Positions 9,787-18,958 of a stretch of 64,000 nt of DNA are shown one piece after another (within the stretch, counting starts at the first letter, position 1; each line of letters begins with the position of its first letter). A program made the position numbers and the translations under genes. Location of the stretch: NCBI RefSeq assembly GCF_014643535.1, contig NZ_BMJQ01000004.1, positions 124,001 to 188,000 of the forward strand. Direction: 5' to 3'. Source of the DNA: Aliidongia dinghuensis. Its GTDB lineage: Bacteria > Pseudomonadota > Alphaproteobacteria > ATCC43930 > CGMCC-115725. The notes under the pieces are model-generated. The model searched no databases, had not been told where the DNA came from, and worked only from the letters and a program-made list of their open reading frames with translations.

Positions 9787-10500
9787 TCACCCTGACTGGA
9801 TCGGCGCTATCAAAGGCCTTAGTACCCACGTGTCCAATGCGGGGCTCAGGCTCCGCTGTCGTTCGCCAGGCCGCGGGCGACGGTAGTGCTGCAGAAACAT
9901 CCGGATCGTGTCTTCGATCACTTCCTTGGTCGAAATCGGCGCGCCTTCGCGGCCCATCATCCAAGACCACAGAAAGAACTCGTTTAGGATGCCCGTGAAC
10001 TGGCGAACCGCCAGCACCGGGTTTCGGCAGTCGAGGACACCCATCTCGGTCAGATGCGCCAGATAGCGCGCGAACCGCTCCGACTGCGGCGCCATGACGG
10101 CCGCGAGCGCCTCGGCGGTCCAGGGAAACTGGCGCGAGTCGGCCACCACCATCCGAAGGAACCCGAGATACCTCGGGCGCGTGTGGAGATCCAGGATGGT
10201 CCGCGCGATCAGCCAGAGGACATCCTCGACGCTGCCTAAGTTTTCGATGCCCGGCGGGAAAGCGTCCTCAAGCTGACCCGAGACCCGAAGGAGCATCTCC
10301 CGAAAGATCTCCTCCTTGCTGGTGAACTGATTGTAGAGCGTCCGCCGGGCCACACCGGCCGCTTCGGCCAGATGGTCCATGCTCACCGTGGCGAAGCCGC
10401 GTTCAAGGAACAGACTTTCGGCGGCTTCGACAATGGCCTCTCGCGATCCTCCACGCCGCGCCTGCAGGCCGGCCGGCTGCAGGCTCTCGCTATCGCCCAT
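9787..10500 (-). CDS. TetR/AcrR-family regulator, copy 2, divergent from the efflux operon
   Basis: Repressor of 237 residues with the same helix-turn-helix as its neighbour copy (recognition helix RRTLYNQF). The ATG at 10500 follows an AAAGGAG ribosome binding site. It is divergent from the RND efflux/pqi operon and shares a 154-bp control region with it. That is the classic layout of an AcrR-type local repressor of a pump. The last 30 residues, after HYRRPRPG, differ from copy 1 and may come from a frame change at the duplication joint. The inducing ligand is probably a hydrophobic compound but cannot be read from sequence. Confidence 0.9.
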   Translation of the reverse strand: MGDSESLQPAGLQARRGGSREAIVEAAESLFLERGFATVSMDHLAEAAGVARRTLYNQFTSKEEIFREMLLRVSGQLEDAFPPGIENLGSVEDVLWLIARTILDLHTRPRYLGFLRMVVADSRQFPWTAEALAAVMAPQSERFARYLAHLTEMGVLDCRNPVLAVRQFTGILNEFFLWSWMMGREGAPISTKEVIEDTIRMFLQHYRRPRPGERQRSLSPALDTWVLRPLIAPIQSG

Positions 10501-10514
10501 CCGCAGATCTCCTT

Positions 10515-10555
10515 TGCACTATCCAGTGCATTAAATTATTGCACATGTCAGTGCA
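10515..10555. promoter_or_regulatory. Operator pair B, control region of the efflux operon
   Basis: Perfect palindrome arms occur in TGCACTATCCAGTGCA (10515-10530) and TGCACATGTCAGTGCA (10540-10555), again starting 25 bp apart. The pair lies between the divergent TetR copy 2 and the efflux adaptor gene, so a bound repressor would block both. Confidence 0.8.
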
Positions 10556-10654
10556 TATAGATATATCGTTTCGTGCAAATCAAGGTCTGGCATGCGGGCC
10601 TCGCCTTTGCCGGCGGCGCCTCAGCTTGTCGTCGCCCCTTTGAAAGACAGCGAA

Positions 10655-11728
10655 ATGTGGAAGTCCCGGACCCTAGTAGCCACGCTGATCGCCGCAACAC
10701 TCGCGGGCTGCGACAAGCCAGCACCATCCGCCCCTCAGATCCGACCCGTCCGTGCGGTGACCATCCAAGGCGGCGCAGGCGGCGAGACCGTTTCGCTGAC
10801 GGGGCAGATTCGCGCCAAAGACCAGGCCAGCCTCGCCTTTCGGCTCGATGGACGCATGATCGAGCGGCTTGTCAACGTGGGCGATTTGGTCCAGGCAGGC
10901 CAGGTCATCGCCCGGCTCGATCCCCAGAACCAGCAGAATGCGCTCCGCTCGGCGCAGGCCAACCTCGCCTCGGCGGAGGCGCTGGCCACCCAGGCGCGCC
11001 TCACCTTCTCGCGACAGCAGGCGCTCTTAAAGGATGGCTGGACGCCCCGTGCCCGCTACGACGATGCCGAGCAGGCGCTCCAGTCCGCGCAGGCGCAGGT
11101 CGACTCCCTCCGGGCGCAGGCGCGCATCGCGCAGGATCAACTGAGCTACACGGTGCTATACGCCGACGGTCCAGGCGCGGTCACCGCGGTCGGCGCCGAA
11201 CCTGGCGAGGTCGTCCATGCCGGGCAGATGGTCGTCCAGGTGGCGCGCCAGGGCGTACGCGACGCCGTCTTCGACGTATCCGAGCAGATCATGCGGACGG
11301 CCCCGCGCGATCCGACGGTGGAGATCGCTCTCACCAATGATCCCACCGTGAAAGCGACCGGCCGCGTGCGGGAAGTGGCGCCGCAGGCCGATGCCGCCAC
11401 CCGGACGTTCCGGGTCAAGGTCGAGATCTCCGATCCCCCCGCAGCCATGCGGCTGGGATCCACGGTCACGGGCGGCATCAAGCTGGCGACTCCTCCCGGC
11501 ATGAAGGTCCCGGCCGGCGCGCTATTTGAGCAGAGCGGACACCCGGCCGTGTGGGTGATCGATCCTCAGACCCAAGCCGTGTCCCTCCGTGCCGTGAAAG
11601 TTCAGCAGTACGATCCGGACAATTTCGTGATCTCTGAAGGGTTGCAACCAGGCGAGGTGGTGGTCACCGCCGGCGTGCAGGTGCTGACCCCGGGCCAGAA
11701 GGTCCGGCTCCTGGAGGCCGCCCAATGA
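10655..11728 (+). CDS. RND efflux periplasmic adaptor (membrane fusion) lipoprotein
   Basis: Adaptor subunit of 357 residues that links an inner-membrane RND pump to an outer-membrane channel. The chosen ATG at 10655 gives a lipoprotein signal, MWKSRTLVATLIAATLAGC, with the lipobox LAGC. It then has the HlyD-like barrel and lipoyl halves (LAFRLDGRMIERLVNVGDLVQAG and later GEVVHAGQMVVQVA), an alpha-hairpin rich in Ala, Gln and Leu, and a C-terminal membrane-proximal domain. It overlaps the RND gene by four bases (ATGA), so the two are translationally coupled. The divergent TetR and operator pair B lie upstream. Confidence 0.92.
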   Translation: MWKSRTLVATLIAATLAGCDKPAPSAPQIRPVRAVTIQGGAGGETVSLTGQIRAKDQASLAFRLDGRMIERLVNVGDLVQAGQVIARLDPQNQQNALRSAQANLASAEALATQARLTFSRQQALLKDGWTPRARYDDAEQALQSAQAQVDSLRAQARIAQDQLSYTVLYADGPGAVTAVGAEPGEVVHAGQMVVQVARQGVRDAVFDVSEQIMRTAPRDPTVEIALTNDPTVKATGRVREVAPQADAATRTFRVKVEISDPPAAMRLGSTVTGGIKLATPPGMKVPAGALFEQSGHPAVWVIDPQTQAVSLRAVKVQQYDPDNFVISEGLQPGEVVVTAGVQVLTPGQKVRLLEAAQ

Positions 11729-14700
11729 AGAGCTTCAACCTCTCCGAATGGGCACTCCAGCATCGTTCGCTGGTGATCTTTTTCATGATGGTGATCGTGG
11801 TCGCGGGCGTCGGGTCCTACTTCCAGCTCGGGCGCGACGAGGATCCAGTCTTCACAATCAAGACCATGGTTGTCCAGGCTTCATGGCCCGGCGCCACGGT
11901 CGAGGACACGCTCACGCAAGTCACGGACCGCCTGGAGCGCAAGCTGCAAGAGACGCCGAACCTCGATTACCTGCGCAGCTACACCACGGCAGGCAAATCC
12001 ACGATTTTCGTTTACCTGAAGGACTCGACTCCCCCGCACCAGGTGTCGGACATCTGGTATCAGGTGCGCAAAAAGGTCGGAGATATCCGCAGTACGCTGC
12101 CGCAAGGAATCGTCGGCCCGGGCTTCAATGATGAGTTCGGCGACACTTACGGCATTATCTACGGCTTCGCCGCGGACGGGTTCACGCACCGGGAGCTGAA
12201 GGACTACGTGGACGACGTCCGCAACCGGCTCCTCCAACTGCCCGACATATCGAAGATCGATATCCTCGGGGCCCAGGACGAACGCGTCTACGTCGAGTTC
12301 TCGAGCAAGCAACTCGCAGGCCTCGGGATCGAACGGTCTGCGCTGATCACTGCCCTCGAGGCCCAGAACGCCGTGACGCCCGCGGGCGTGGTGCAGACTG
12401 GCAATGAGCAGATTCTCCTCCGGATCTCGGGCGACTTTCGGTCTGAGCAGGACATCCTCGCCGTCAATTTCGTCGCGAACGGCCGGATCATCCGCCTGGG
12501 CGACATCGCGCGTGTGACCCGCGGCCCAGCCGACCCTGCGCAGCCCATGTTCCGCGTCAACGGGCGGGACGCCATCGGGTTGGCTATTGCCATGCGCAAG
12601 GGCGGCGACGTCCTGTCCCTTGGGCACAACGTCGAGACCGCCATGGCGGAGATCACCGCGAACCTCCCGGTCGGGATCGAGGCGAAGCTCGTCGCCGACC
12701 AGCCCGTCACCGTCAAACACGCAGTGGACGACTTCATGGAAGCCCTGTGGGAGGCTGTCGCGATCGTGCTCGGCGTAAGCCTGGTGAGCCTGGGCTTGCG
12801 GGCTGGTGCGGTGGTGGCGCTTGCCATCCCGCTGGTGCTCGCTGTGGTCTTCCTGGCGATGCATCTGTTCGGGATCGATCTCCAGCGGATCTCGCTTGGC
12901 GCACTCATCATTGCCCTTGGCCTGCTGGTCGACGACGCGATGATCACGGTCGAGACCATGATCACGCGGCTGGAGAAGGGGGACGACAAGGAGCACGCTG
13001 CCACCTTCGCCTACAAGTCGACCGCGTTTCCGATGCTCTCCGGCACGCTGGTGACGGTCGCGGGTTTCGTCCCAATCGGCTTCGCGCGCAGTGGCGCTGG
13101 CGAATACACCTTCTCGATTTTTGCGGTGGTCGCCATCGCGTTGATCGCATCGTGGGTCGTGGCGGTTCTCTTCGCCCCCTTGCTCGGTGTCTGGATCCTC
13201 AAGAAACCCAAGGGGGCACATTCGGAGGAACCAGGGCCGATCATGCGCGCGTTCCGCCGCGTCCTCATCCTGGCGATGCGGGCCCGCTGGGTCACGGTGC
13301 TCCTCACGGTTGCCCTGTTCGGGGCGGCGCTCTTCGGCACGCGCTTCGTCCCGCAACAGTTCTTCCCCGCGTCCGACCGGCCGGAGCTGCTTGTAAACCT
13401 GCAGCTGCCGCAGAACGCGTCGATCTACGCGACGCGCGACGTCTCGGCCCGGCTCGACGAGCTCCTGAAACAGGATCAGGACGTGGACCACTGGAGCACC
13501 TATGTGGGACAAGGCGCCGTTCGCTTCTATCTGCCGCTCGACGTGCAGCTCCCGAACGATTCCTTCGCCCAGGCCGTGGTCGTGACCAAGGGGCTGGAGC
13601 AGCGCGAGCGGGTCAAGGCCAGGCTGGAGCACGCGCTGGCAGCGGAGTTCCCGAACGTCACCGGTCGTGTCTCTCCTCTGGAGCTTGGTCCCCCGGTGGG
13701 ATGGCCGCTCCAGTACCGGGTGCGCGGGCCGGAGACGGAGGAAGTGCGCAAGATCGCGTTCAAGGTGGCGCAGATCATGGGGGGCGATGGCGCCGTCCAG
13801 AACGTCAACTACAATTGGATGGAACCGGGGCGCACCGTGCGGATCCAGGTCGACCAGGACCAGGCCCGCCTCCTTGACCTCAGCTCCGAAGAGCTTGCAC
13901 AGGCCGTGAACACGGTCGTGTCCGGTGTCACGTCGACCCAGATGCGGAGCGGAATCTACCTCGTTGATGTGCTGGTCCGGGCATCTGCCGAGGAGCGCAG
14001 CTCGCTGTCGACGATCCGAACGCTCCAGGTGCCGCTGCCCAACGGGCGGACCGTTCCCCTGAGCCAGATCGCCTCCGTCGAGTACGGCCAGGAATATCCG
14101 ATCGAGTGGCGGCGGGACCGGAGGCCCACGCTGACGGTCCGGGCCGAGGTCGCAGCCGGCACGCAGCCCGCCACGGTCGTTGAGACCTTGACGCCGCAGA
14201 TCGCGGAGCTGAACGCCAGTCTACCGGCCGGCTACCATGTCGAGCTTGGCGGCTCTGTGGAGGAGAGCGGCAAGGCCCAGGCTTCGGTTGCCGCCGTCCT
14301 GCCGCTGATGCTCGTGCTGACGCTCACCGTGCTGATGACCCAGCTCCAGAGTTTCAACCGCCTGTTCCTGGTGCTGAGTGTGGCCCCCCTTGGGCTGATC
14401 GGGGTCGTCGGCGCTCTTCTCCTGTCGGATAAGCCGCTGGGGTTCGTGGCGCTCCTTGGCGTGCTGGCCCTCACCGGCATGATCGCGCGCAACTCGGTGA
14501 TCCTCATCGACCAGATTGAGACCGAGAAGGCGCACGGGCGTCACCCCTGGGATGCCGTCATCGAGGCGACCACGCACCGCTTCCGGCCGATCCTGCTCAC
14601 CGCGGCGGCTGCAATCCTGGGCATGATCCCGATCGCGCCGACCATCTTCTGGGGGCCGATGGCCTACGCGATCATGGGCGGCCTGGCGGTCGCGACGCTG

Positions 14701-14814
14701 CTCACGCTCGTCTTCCTGCCGGCGCTGTACGTCGCGTGGTTCCGGATCAGGCAGCCGCACACGGACACCGACCGGAGCCTGGATGTCACCCAAACTGCCC
14801 TTGCCGGCGAGTGA
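11725..14814 (+). CDS. RND efflux pump permease (AcrB family)
   Basis: Proton-driven efflux permease of 1029 residues, the normal RND length. The first transmembrane helix follows the NLSEWALQHRSLVIFFMM leader. Two large periplasmic loops and twelve expected transmembrane helices are arranged in the usual repeat. The helix-4 proton-relay segment LGALIIALGLLVDDAMITVE holds the paired aspartates. It is related to hydrophobe and biocide pumps of the acriflavin-resistance type. No outer-membrane TolC/OprM gene is in the cargo, so it must use a host channel. It is followed after 22 bp by pqiA, which suggests one transcript for efflux and Pqi functions. Confidence 0.95.
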   Translation: MKSFNLSEWALQHRSLVIFFMMVIVVAGVGSYFQLGRDEDPVFTIKTMVVQASWPGATVEDTLTQVTDRLERKLQETPNLDYLRSYTTAGKSTIFVYLKDSTPPHQVSDIWYQVRKKVGDIRSTLPQGIVGPGFNDEFGDTYGIIYGFAADGFTHRELKDYVDDVRNRLLQLPDISKIDILGAQDERVYVEFSSKQLAGLGIERSALITALEAQNAVTPAGVVQTGNEQILLRISGDFRSEQDILAVNFVANGRIIRLGDIARVTRGPADPAQPMFRVNGRDAIGLAIAMRKGGDVLSLGHNVETAMAEITANLPVGIEAKLVADQPVTVKHAVDDFMEALWEAVAIVLGVSLVSLGLRAGAVVALAIPLVLAVVFLAMHLFGIDLQRISLGALIIALGLLVDDAMITVETMITRLEKGDDKEHAATFAYKSTAFPMLSGTLVTVAGFVPIGFARSGAGEYTFSIFAVVAIALIASWVVAVLFAPLLGVWILKKPKGAHSEEPGPIMRAFRRVLILAMRARWVTVLLTVALFGAALFGTRFVPQQFFPASDRPELLVNLQLPQNASIYATRDVSARLDELLKQDQDVDHWSTYVGQGAVRFYLPLDVQLPNDSFAQAVVVTKGLEQRERVKARLEHALAAEFPNVTGRVSPLELGPPVGWPLQYRVRGPETEEVRKIAFKVAQIMGGDGAVQNVNYNWMEPGRTVRIQVDQDQARLLDLSSEELAQAVNTVVSGVTSTQMRSGIYLVDVLVRASAEERSSLSTIRTLQVPLPNGRTVPLSQIASVEYGQEYPIEWRRDRRPTLTVRAEVAAGTQPATVVETLTPQIAELNASLPAGYHVELGGSVEESGKAQASVAAVLPLMLVLTLTVLMTQLQSFNRLFLVLSVAPLGLIGVVGALLLSDKPLGFVALLGVLALTGMIARNSVILIDQIETEKAHGRHPWDAVIEATTHRFRPILLTAAAAILGMIPIAPTIFWGPMAYAIMGGLAVATLLTLVFLPALYVAWFRIRQPHTDTDRSLDVTQTALAGE

Positions 14815-14836
14815 CCGCCTGGCGAGGTAGCGGAAG

Positions 14837-16150
14837 ATGACCAGTGCTCAGATACATTCGCCGGAAGCGACCCCGTCGCTGTGGCTCGACCGTTCCGCGA
14901 CACCAGGCGCCTTCTATGCCGGCCGGCTGATGGAATGTCACGAATGCGGGTTGCGGCACGATGTTCCGGCACTGCCGGACGGCACCGCCGCCCGCTGCGT
15001 CCGATGCGGGGCACTCCTGCACCGCTTCCGTGCCGCCTCGCTCGATCATGCCTTCTCCTACACCTCGGCAGGCCTCGTGCTGTTCCTGATGGCGAATTTT
15101 CTGCCGTTCATGTCGCTCGATATCTCGGGCCGGATCCAGAGCGCCAGTCTGGTCAGCGGCATCGTCGCGCTCTACCGGCAGGGGCTGTGGGCGCTCGCCG
15201 GGGTCGTGGGCCTCACTATGTTCTTAGCGCCGGCGCTGCGGCTCGGCGCGCTGTTCCTCGTGCTGGGCGGCCTCCGCCTCAGGCGCCCGCCACGCTGGCT
15301 GCCGCGGCTCTATCGCTGGGCCGATCGGCTCCGTCCCTGGGCGATGGTCGAGGTCTACCTGCTCGGTATTTTTGTCGCCTATGTGAAGCTGGTCGACCTC
15401 GCGACCGTCGATGTCGGTTCCGGACTTTGTTCAGTTGGCGCGCTAATGCTGGCGATCCTTGCCGCCGGCACCGCGCTTGATGCCGAGACCATGTGGCGGG
15501 AATTCGAGCGCCGTGGCCTAGTCCCACCGGTGCCGCCAGTCGATCCGCACCGACCGGCTTGTCTCTGCCATGCCTGTGGCCTGGTCTCCAACATTCCCGC
15601 AGACAAGCAGGGCGACTGCCGACGCTGCGGCGCGGCGGTGCATCTCCGCCGGCCGGACAGTCTGAACCGCACCTGGGCGCTGGTGATGGCCGCGATCCTT
15701 CTCTACATCCCGGCCAACCTTTTCCCGGTGATGACGATCACCTCGATGGGCACCACTGCCTCCGCCACGATCATGGGCGGCGTGATCGAGCTGGCGGACG
15801 CCGGCATGTGGCCGCTCGCGGCGCTCGTGTTCTTCGCCTCGGTCATCGTTCCCGTGCTGAAGCTCGTCGGGCTAATCGTCCTGCTGGTTTCGACCCAGCG
15901 CCGAACGACCCAAGGTCTGCGCCACCGCACGGCGATCTACCGGATCGTCGAGGCGATCGGCCGCTGGTCGATGATCGACATATTCACGGTCTCGATCCTG
16001 GTGGCGCTGGTCCAGCTCGGCGAGCTGGCGACGATCGAGCCCGGGATCGGTGCCGTGTCCTTCGCTGCCGTGGTGATCATCACGATGATCGCCGCCATGA
16101 TCTTCGATTCGCGCCTCATGTGGGATGCGGCGGGAGAAAACAATGATTGA
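14837..16150 (+). CDS. pqiA: Paraquat-inducible protein A
   Basis: Inner-membrane protein of 437 residues (the E. coli protein is 417). It has two zinc-ribbon segments, MECHECG...RCVRCG near residues 32-59 and CLCHACG...CRRCG near residues 237-260, each followed by four predicted transmembrane helices. This duplicated layout is diagnostic of PqiA. With PqiB and PqiC it forms an envelope-spanning lipid or hydrophobe transport system that protects membranes. The start at 14837 follows a GGAAG site. The gene overlaps pqiB by eight bases. Confidence 0.93.
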   Translation: MTSAQIHSPEATPSLWLDRSATPGAFYAGRLMECHECGLRHDVPALPDGTAARCVRCGALLHRFRAASLDHAFSYTSAGLVLFLMANFLPFMSLDISGRIQSASLVSGIVALYRQGLWALAGVVGLTMFLAPALRLGALFLVLGGLRLRRPPRWLPRLYRWADRLRPWAMVEVYLLGIFVAYVKLVDLATVDVGSGLCSVGALMLAILAAGTALDAETMWREFERRGLVPPVPPVDPHRPACLCHACGLVSNIPADKQGDCRRCGAAVHLRRPDSLNRTWALVMAAILLYIPANLFPVMTITSMGTTASATIMGGVIELADAGMWPLAALVFFASVIVPVLKLVGLIVLLVSTQRRTTQGLRHRTAIYRIVEAIGRWSMIDIFTVSILVALVQLGELATIEPGIGAVSFAAVVIITMIAAMIFDSRLMWDAAGENND

Positions 16151-17837
16151 GCTTGAATCGCGTGGCGAAACCGCCGCGCCGGCGCCGCCCGCGCCGCGCC
16201 TCGATCGCGGGCGCCGGCTCCCGGCGATCTGGCTCGTGCCGATCGTGGCGGCGCTGGTCGGGGTCTATTTGGCTTGGGTCGCCCTGTCGGAGCAGGGACC
16301 GACCATCACGATCGGCTTCCAGACGGCGGACGGGCTCGAAGCCGGCAAGACCCAGATCAAGTACAAAGACGTGGTGCTCGGCACGGTTCGGGGCATCGCC
16401 TTGTCCGAGGACCTCAGCCATGTCGATGTCAAGGCTGAGATGACCAAGCAAGCGGCACGGCAGCTGCGCCAGGGCACCCGCTTCTGGGTGGTCCGGCCGC
16501 GGCTGTCCGCTGGCGGCGTGTCCGGCCTGAGCACGATCATCTCCGGCGCCTATATCGAGCTCGATCCAGGCCCGGGCGCGAGCGAACGCCGCTTCACCGG
16601 CCTCGAAGACCCGCCGGTCGTGCAGTCCGATGTGCCTGGGACCGAGTTCCTGCTCACCGCCGACCGCATCGGCTCGGTCGCCGCCGGCTCGCCGATCTAC
16701 TTCCGCGATGTGCAGGTCGGTCAGGTGGCGGGCTACGAGTCTTCCGATCTCGAGGCCGGGGTTAGGATTCACGCCTTCGTCCGCGCGCCCTACGACCGTC
16801 AGGTCTTTGCCGGCACCCGCTTCTGGAACGCCTCCGGCATCTCCCTCACCACCGGGCCGGAGGGGGTCAAGCTGCAGCTCGAATCCCTGCAGGCGGTGCT
16901 GGCGGGCGGTATCGCCTTCGATACGCCAGCCACCGCCCGCACCGGCGAGTCGGCAAAGCCGGGCGCCGTGTTCCCCCTCTACAAGGACGAGACCAGTGTC
17001 CAAGAGGCGCAATATACCGTCCGTCTGCCCTATATTATCTATTTCGACGGGTCGGTCGGCGGTCTGGCGCCGGGCTCTCCGGTCGAATGGGGCGGCATCA
17101 AGATCGGCCGGGTCACCGACGTTCGTCTGCAATATGACACGGCAGCGGCCCGGGTCCGGATCCCGGTGGTGATCGAGCTCCAGCCGCAACGAGTCGATGT
17201 GATCGGTGGCGCCCCGGATCAGCACGACGCCGAGCCGCTTGGGCCGCTGGTCCGCCGTGGGCTGAGGGCACAGGTCAAGACCGATAACCTCCTCACCGGG
17301 CAAATGGCCGTGACACTGGACATGTTTCCTGATGCCGTCCCGGCGGAACTGGGGACGGGCGACCGCTATCCGGTGATCCCCAGCGTCCCGGGACAGGTCG
17401 ACAGCGCCTTGCGATCGATCAACGGCATCCTCGACCGACTGTCGACGCTGCCGCTCGACCAGCTGGTCGCGCAGGCGAATGCCACGCTGAAGTCGTTCGA
17501 AACCCTGGCCGCCTCGCCGGAGATGAAGGAGTCGATGCGCTCTCTCGCCGGCGCCCTGTCCTCGGCCCGGCAGCTACTCCGCCAAGCGAACACCGATCTC
17601 GGCCCGGCGATGCAGAAGCTGCCGCCAATCCTCGACACGGCGCAGCAGGCGGTGCGCCAGCTCAACGGCACGCTCGGCTCGATCGACCAGGGCTATGGCG
17701 CGGACTCGACCTTCAAGCGTGACCTCACCCGGCTGATGGGCCAGGTCGAGGACTCGCTGCGCTCGTTCCGCGACCTTTCCGACTACCTCGAACAGCACCC
17801 CGAGGCGCTCGTCCGGGGCAAGACACCGGGAAACTGA
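16143..17837 (+). CDS. pqiB: Paraquat-inducible protein B (MlaD/MCE domains)
   Basis: Membrane-anchored periplasmic protein of 564 residues. One N-terminal transmembrane helix (LPAIWLVPIVAALVGVYLAW) is followed by three MCE/MlaD domains, recognised by strands like GPTITIGFQTADGLEAGKT, GSPIYFRDVQVGQV and GSPVEWGGIKIGRV. A C-terminal helical tail follows that in PqiB forms a needle-like tube to the outer membrane. The ATG at 16143 was chosen over one at 16125 because it has a GGGAG ribosome binding site. It overlaps pqiA and is followed within four bases by pqiC. Confidence 0.94.
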   Translation: MIELESRGETAAPAPPAPRLDRGRRLPAIWLVPIVAALVGVYLAWVALSEQGPTITIGFQTADGLEAGKTQIKYKDVVLGTVRGIALSEDLSHVDVKAEMTKQAARQLRQGTRFWVVRPRLSAGGVSGLSTIISGAYIELDPGPGASERRFTGLEDPPVVQSDVPGTEFLLTADRIGSVAAGSPIYFRDVQVGQVAGYESSDLEAGVRIHAFVRAPYDRQVFAGTRFWNASGISLTTGPEGVKLQLESLQAVLAGGIAFDTPATARTGESAKPGAVFPLYKDETSVQEAQYTVRLPYIIYFDGSVGGLAPGSPVEWGGIKIGRVTDVRLQYDTAAARVRIPVVIELQPQRVDVIGGAPDQHDAEPLGPLVRRGLRAQVKTDNLLTGQMAVTLDMFPDAVPAELGTGDRYPVIPSVPGQVDSALRSINGILDRLSTLPLDQLVAQANATLKSFETLAASPEMKESMRSLAGALSSARQLLRQANTDLGPAMQKLPPILDTAQQAVRQLNGTLGSIDQGYGADSTFKRDLTRLMGQVEDSLRSFRDLSDYLEQHPEALVRGKTPGN

Positions 17838-17841
17838 TCGA

Positions 17842-18414
17842 ATGACTCTGCTATGCCTGCCGCGCCGCGCCCTGCTCATGGCGTCCGTGACGATGGTCGC
17901 CGCTTGCGCCTCACCGCAGGCAAAGGTTTACACCCTGGCCTCGGTGCCCGGCGCGCCCGTCGAGGGCCAGCCGCTGACAGCGTCGGTGGCCACGGTGGAG
18001 ATTCCCAAATATCTCGACCGGCCGCAGATCGTCCGCCGCACGGACGCGGTCGAGCTTGGCGTCGACGAGTACGAGCGGTGGGGCGAGCCGCTGGCCAATA
18101 TGGTGCAGCGGGTGCTGGCCGAGGACTTGGCCGGGCGCCTGCCGGCCGGTTCCAGCACCACCGCCAGCCGGACCCTGTCAGGCGACGAAGCGCTGACGAT
18201 CGAACTCACGCTCCCTCGCTTCGATCCGGACCCTGACGGCGCCATCGTGCTCGAGGCGCAATGGCGCCTACGATACAAGGCCGGCGGCAGGTCCGGCACC
18301 CAGACTGCTCGGATTGTCTGCCGGTCGGCGGACAAGACCGCGGCGGCCGAGGTGTCGGCGATGAGCGACGCCTTGGGCGAACTCGCCAGCCGAATCGCCC
18401 TGGGCATTCGCTGA
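17842..18414 (+). CDS. pqiC: PqiC-type outer-membrane lipoprotein
   Basis: Lipoprotein of 190 residues (E. coli PqiC is 187). The signal ends in the lipobox VAAC near residue 22, and the mature protein begins with KVYTLASVPG, typical of the DUF330/ABC-transport-auxiliary family. It should dock the end of the PqiB tube at the outer membrane. It starts four bases after pqiB and is the last gene of the efflux-pqi operon. No clear terminator follows; the next gene begins after operator pair C. Confidence 0.9.
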   Translation: MTLLCLPRRALLMASVTMVAACASPQAKVYTLASVPGAPVEGQPLTASVATVEIPKYLDRPQIVRRTDAVELGVDEYERWGEPLANMVQRVLAEDLAGRLPAGSSTTASRTLSGDEALTIELTLPRFDPDPDGAIVLEAQWRLRYKAGGRSGTQTARIVCRSADKTAAAEVSAMSDALGELASRIALGIR

Positions 18415-18512
18415 GTCACAGCGGCCGCTTCGCCCGCGGTCCATGTGCGTGCGAGCGATGGGACGGTGCTCCCCGCTGCAGATGCGCCGCCAAATTGGGG
18501 CTTAAAAGGTAT

Positions 18513-18555
18513 TGCACACATAAGTGCAAAAAGGTATATTGCATCATATAGTGCA
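18513..18555. promoter_or_regulatory. Operator pair C, upstream of the unknown three-gene operon
   Basis: TGCACACATAAGTGCA (18513-18528) and TGCATCATATAGTGCA (18540-18555) match the pattern TGCAC-N6-GTGCA, the second with one arm base changed. They start 27 bp apart rather than 25. The sites lie 74 bp upstream of the ATG at 18629, so the three genes that follow are probably under the same TetR control as the efflux operon. Confidence 0.72.
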
Positions 18556-18628
18556 GAGCGCTTTGAAGCGTTGGGCCAAGGCCTACGCACTGCTAGCACC
18601 TCAGATCGTCGTCCCTTCGGAAGAACCC

Positions 18629-18958
18629 ATGAAGTCCATCGCTACAGTCACGGCTTTTGCCGCGTCCGCGCTCGTCTCGATCTGTGGGTCGGGCGGCGCA
18701 TCGGCGCAGGACGCTTCCCTGCAGTCGGCGCCGGGCACTCAATCGTCCGCATCGAGCCCAGGAACCGCGGGTGGTCCACTTGCGCCCATGTTTGCCGCCT
18801 GCACCGGCAAGAGCGCCGGCATGGCCTGCACCCTTGCGTCACCTACGGGTCAAGGAGCGCCGGCCGCCGGAATATGCCAGGGGCCGCCATTCGGAATGCC
18901 GGGCCCCGTCGCCTGCATTCCGTCGCCCCCTTCGCCGAGCCAAGGCGTCGCGCGATGA
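18629..18958 (+). CDS. Small secreted protein of unknown function
   Basis: Protein of 109 residues with a signal peptide (MKSIATVTAFAASALVSICG up to ASA near residue 25). The mature part is low in charge and rich in Ala, Gly, Pro and Ser. It contains four cysteines (in FAACTG, MACTLA, GICQGP and VACIPS) that could form disulfides in the periplasm. I do not recognise a family. It overlaps the next gene by four bases (ATGA) and lies behind operator pair C, so it is the first gene of a coupled operon. Confidence 0.7.
   Translation: MKSIATVTAFAASALVSICGSGGASAQDASLQSAPGTQSSASSPGTAGGPLAPMFAACTGKSAGMACTLASPTGQGAPAAGICQGPPFGMPGPVACIPSPPSPSQGVAR

Noticed and set aside
11881-13632. Minus-strand open frame of 583 codons inside the RND permease gene
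   Set aside because: Antisense shadow of a high-GC gene; composition is Arg/His/Asp-rich and no domain is recognised, while the plus strand encodes a full RND permease.
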